A DNA stretch of 64,000 nucleotides, taken from assembly GCF_001642835.1 (NCBI RefSeq), contig NZ_LXEI01000010.1:38374-102373 (forward strand). Direction: 5' to 3'. Both the position numbers and the translations under genes were made by a program. Every line of letters starts with the position of its first letter. The stretch's first letter is position 1. This DNA is from Pseudotamlana agarivorans (GTDB taxonomy: Bacteria > Bacteroidota > Bacteroidia > Flavobacteriales > Flavobacteriaceae). Shown here piece by piece: positions 63,027 to 64,000 of the stretch. Below the pieces are notes generated by a model. The model made no database searches, was not told where the DNA came from, and saw nothing but the letters and a program-made list of their open reading frames with translations.

Positions 63027-63827
63027 ATGAAAAAAATAGTACTTTTTATAACGATTTTGTGTTCACTCCAAGCAGTTTCTCAAAACGTAAATAGAGTTGA
63101 GGTTTTGGGGAAAATTATTGTAGAAGGCAGTGATATTTCTGGTATTACCGTAATTAATAAAACGTCAGAGGTTGGTACCATAACGAACGATGATGGTGAA
63201 TTTACAATGCAAGTCGCTTTGCATGATGTGGTAGAAGTAAGTGCACTTCAGTATCAAAATATAAGCTTTGAAGTAAATGAAGCGATCCTAAAATCAAAGC
63301 GTATGAAGCTCTTTTTAATTGAAGAGATTAACAAACTTGATGAAGTTGTGGTGACTGAAGACGGCCTTACGGGAAATTTAGCTGTAGATTTAGAATCGGC
63401 CGCACCCTTTAATCCGAAATTAGATGCCTTGTATTTTGGTGTGAAGCACAACATGGATCATGAGTTTAAGCCAGACAACAAAACAAAAGTTGAAAATTTA
63501 GGTCAGAATTATCAGCAACAGCGTATGATAAACGGTTTAAATATTGTGAATGTAGTCGATCAATTATTACTGCCATTATTCCGATCTAATGTCTCAGATA
63601 AAAAGAAAGCAGGTGTTCCAGAAGTACCTATCGAATCTATAAAACCTTATTTTGGAGCTCAATTTTTAAAGGATAATTTTAATATTCCGGAGCATCGTAC
63701 TCAAGAATTTATTCAATTTGTGGAAAAAGATAATTTCGATTTTACCTTACTTAATTACGGTAAGGAAATGGAATTTTTAGAATTACTTAATCAAAAAAGT
63801 ATCGAGTTTTTAAACCAAAAAAAGTAG
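63027..63827 (+). CDS. Carboxypeptidase-regulatory-like domain protein
   Basis: 266-residue exported protein. A longer frame from 62949 exists, but the ATG at 63027 gives a clean signal peptide (KKIVLFITILCSLQAVSQ) and is preferred. A CarboxypepD_reg-like domain (about 25-105: VEVLGKIIVEGSDISGITVI to INKLDEVVVTE) is followed by an unassigned C-terminal part. Such proteins occur next to TonB-linked barrel genes, and one seems to start at 63916. Confidence 0.82.
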   Translation: MKKIVLFITILCSLQAVSQNVNRVEVLGKIIVEGSDISGITVINKTSEVGTITNDDGEFTMQVALHDVVEVSALQYQNISFEVNEAILKSKRMKLFLIEEINKLDEVVVTEDGLTGNLAVDLESAAPFNPKLDALYFGVKHNMDHEFKPDNKTKVENLGQNYQQQRMINGLNIVNVVDQLLLPLFRSNVSDKKKAGVPEVPIESIKPYFGAQFLKDNFNIPEHRTQEFIQFVEKDNFDFTLLNYGKEMEFLELLNQKSIEFLNQKK

Positions 63828-63915
63828 TCTTTAAACGGTTTTAACGAAATGTTATAGTTTCATTGTCAGTTTTTTAAGGATTTATAAGCTTTTTTTGTTG
63901 TCTAAACCAACAATA

Positions 63916-64000
63916 TTGAAACGCATTTTTGCTTTTTTACTAACCTTCTGCGGGGTGATATCGGCTTTTTCCCAGTCTCATGACTTATCAGGAACTGTGC
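63916..64000 (+). CDS. Exported protein, 3'-truncated by the window edge; possible TonB-linked barrel
   Basis: From TTG at 63916 the frame reads MKRIFAFLLTFCGVISAFSQ, a clear signal peptide, then SHDLSGTV, which looks like the first strand of a carboxypeptidase-regulatory-like domain, common at the start of outer-membrane barrel proteins. Only 28 codons are visible; no ATG is available in frame. Product type is an inference. Confidence 0.55.
   Translation, partial: MKRIFAFLLTFCGVISAFSQSHDLSGTV

Overview
This window looks like a chromosomal segment of a marine member of the Flavobacteriaceae (Bacteroidota), perhaps close to Algibacter, Formosa or Tamlana (genus is a guess). The DNA is AT-rich. 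It carries SusC/SusD outer-membrane importers with a FecR anti-sigma factor, four proteins with type IX secretion (T9SS) C-terminal sorting domains, alginate lyases, and promoters of the Bacteroidota type (TTG about 33 and TAnnTTTG about 7 bases before the start).

Layout. 1-10272: a FecR/SusC/SusD importer operon followed by two thioredoxin-fold lipid- or periplasm-facing proteins and a trypsin-like PDZ protease whose second protease domain is catalytically dead. 10560-13261: an ECF sigma factor without an adjacent anti-sigma gene, divergent from a Tat-exported PhoD phosphatase lipoprotein. 13682-20493: two secreted alginate lyases (a PL6+PL7 double enzyme and a PL7 enzyme) that share adhesion domains and a nearly identical promoter/operator region. 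20622-26980: a HAD phosphatase, a PadR/PspC/GIN/DUF4870 envelope-stress type cluster, a five-unit 96-bp tandem repeat and an AIM24 protein. 27162-33623: two tandem T9SS surface proteins that appear to undergo gene conversion. 34085-37797: a small conserved gene, then a probable copper locus (Cys-motif small protein, MbnP, MbnH di-heme enzyme, Cys/His-tagged beta-barrel). 37833-39360: divergent oxyR and dps. 39535-45720: the MoxR-DUF58-DUF4350-DUF4129-SpoIIM cluster with a divergent RDD gene. 45803-64000: housekeeping and accessory genes (TRIC channel, cyclophilin, NUDIX, PlsC, RecQ, pentapeptide protein, YaaA, ribosomal protein THX, DEAD helicase, VF530, methyltransferase, methionine aminopeptidase, GpmI, two GNATs, tRNA-Gly, PepE) with signs of small insertions.

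How the genes work together. The alginate pair is likely secreted by the T9SS and depolymerises alginate under one regulator that binds just downstream of a shared promoter. The MbnP/MbnH pair belongs to a family in which the di-heme enzyme oxidises a tryptophan of its partner to make a copper site. OxyR/Dps/YaaA form a peroxide defence set. The MoxR cluster is a widespread membrane/envelope module of uncertain job.

The most interesting structural signals are small mobile or repetitive units: a GxxExxY gene inside perfect 30-bp inverted repeats that supply the start codon of the next gene; a 56-bp direct duplication of the recQ 3' end flanking a lipoprotein gene; a duplicated tRNA-Gly 3' end plus terminator; three ~126-bp nested palindromes whose outer arms co-vary; and several other intergenic palindrome families.
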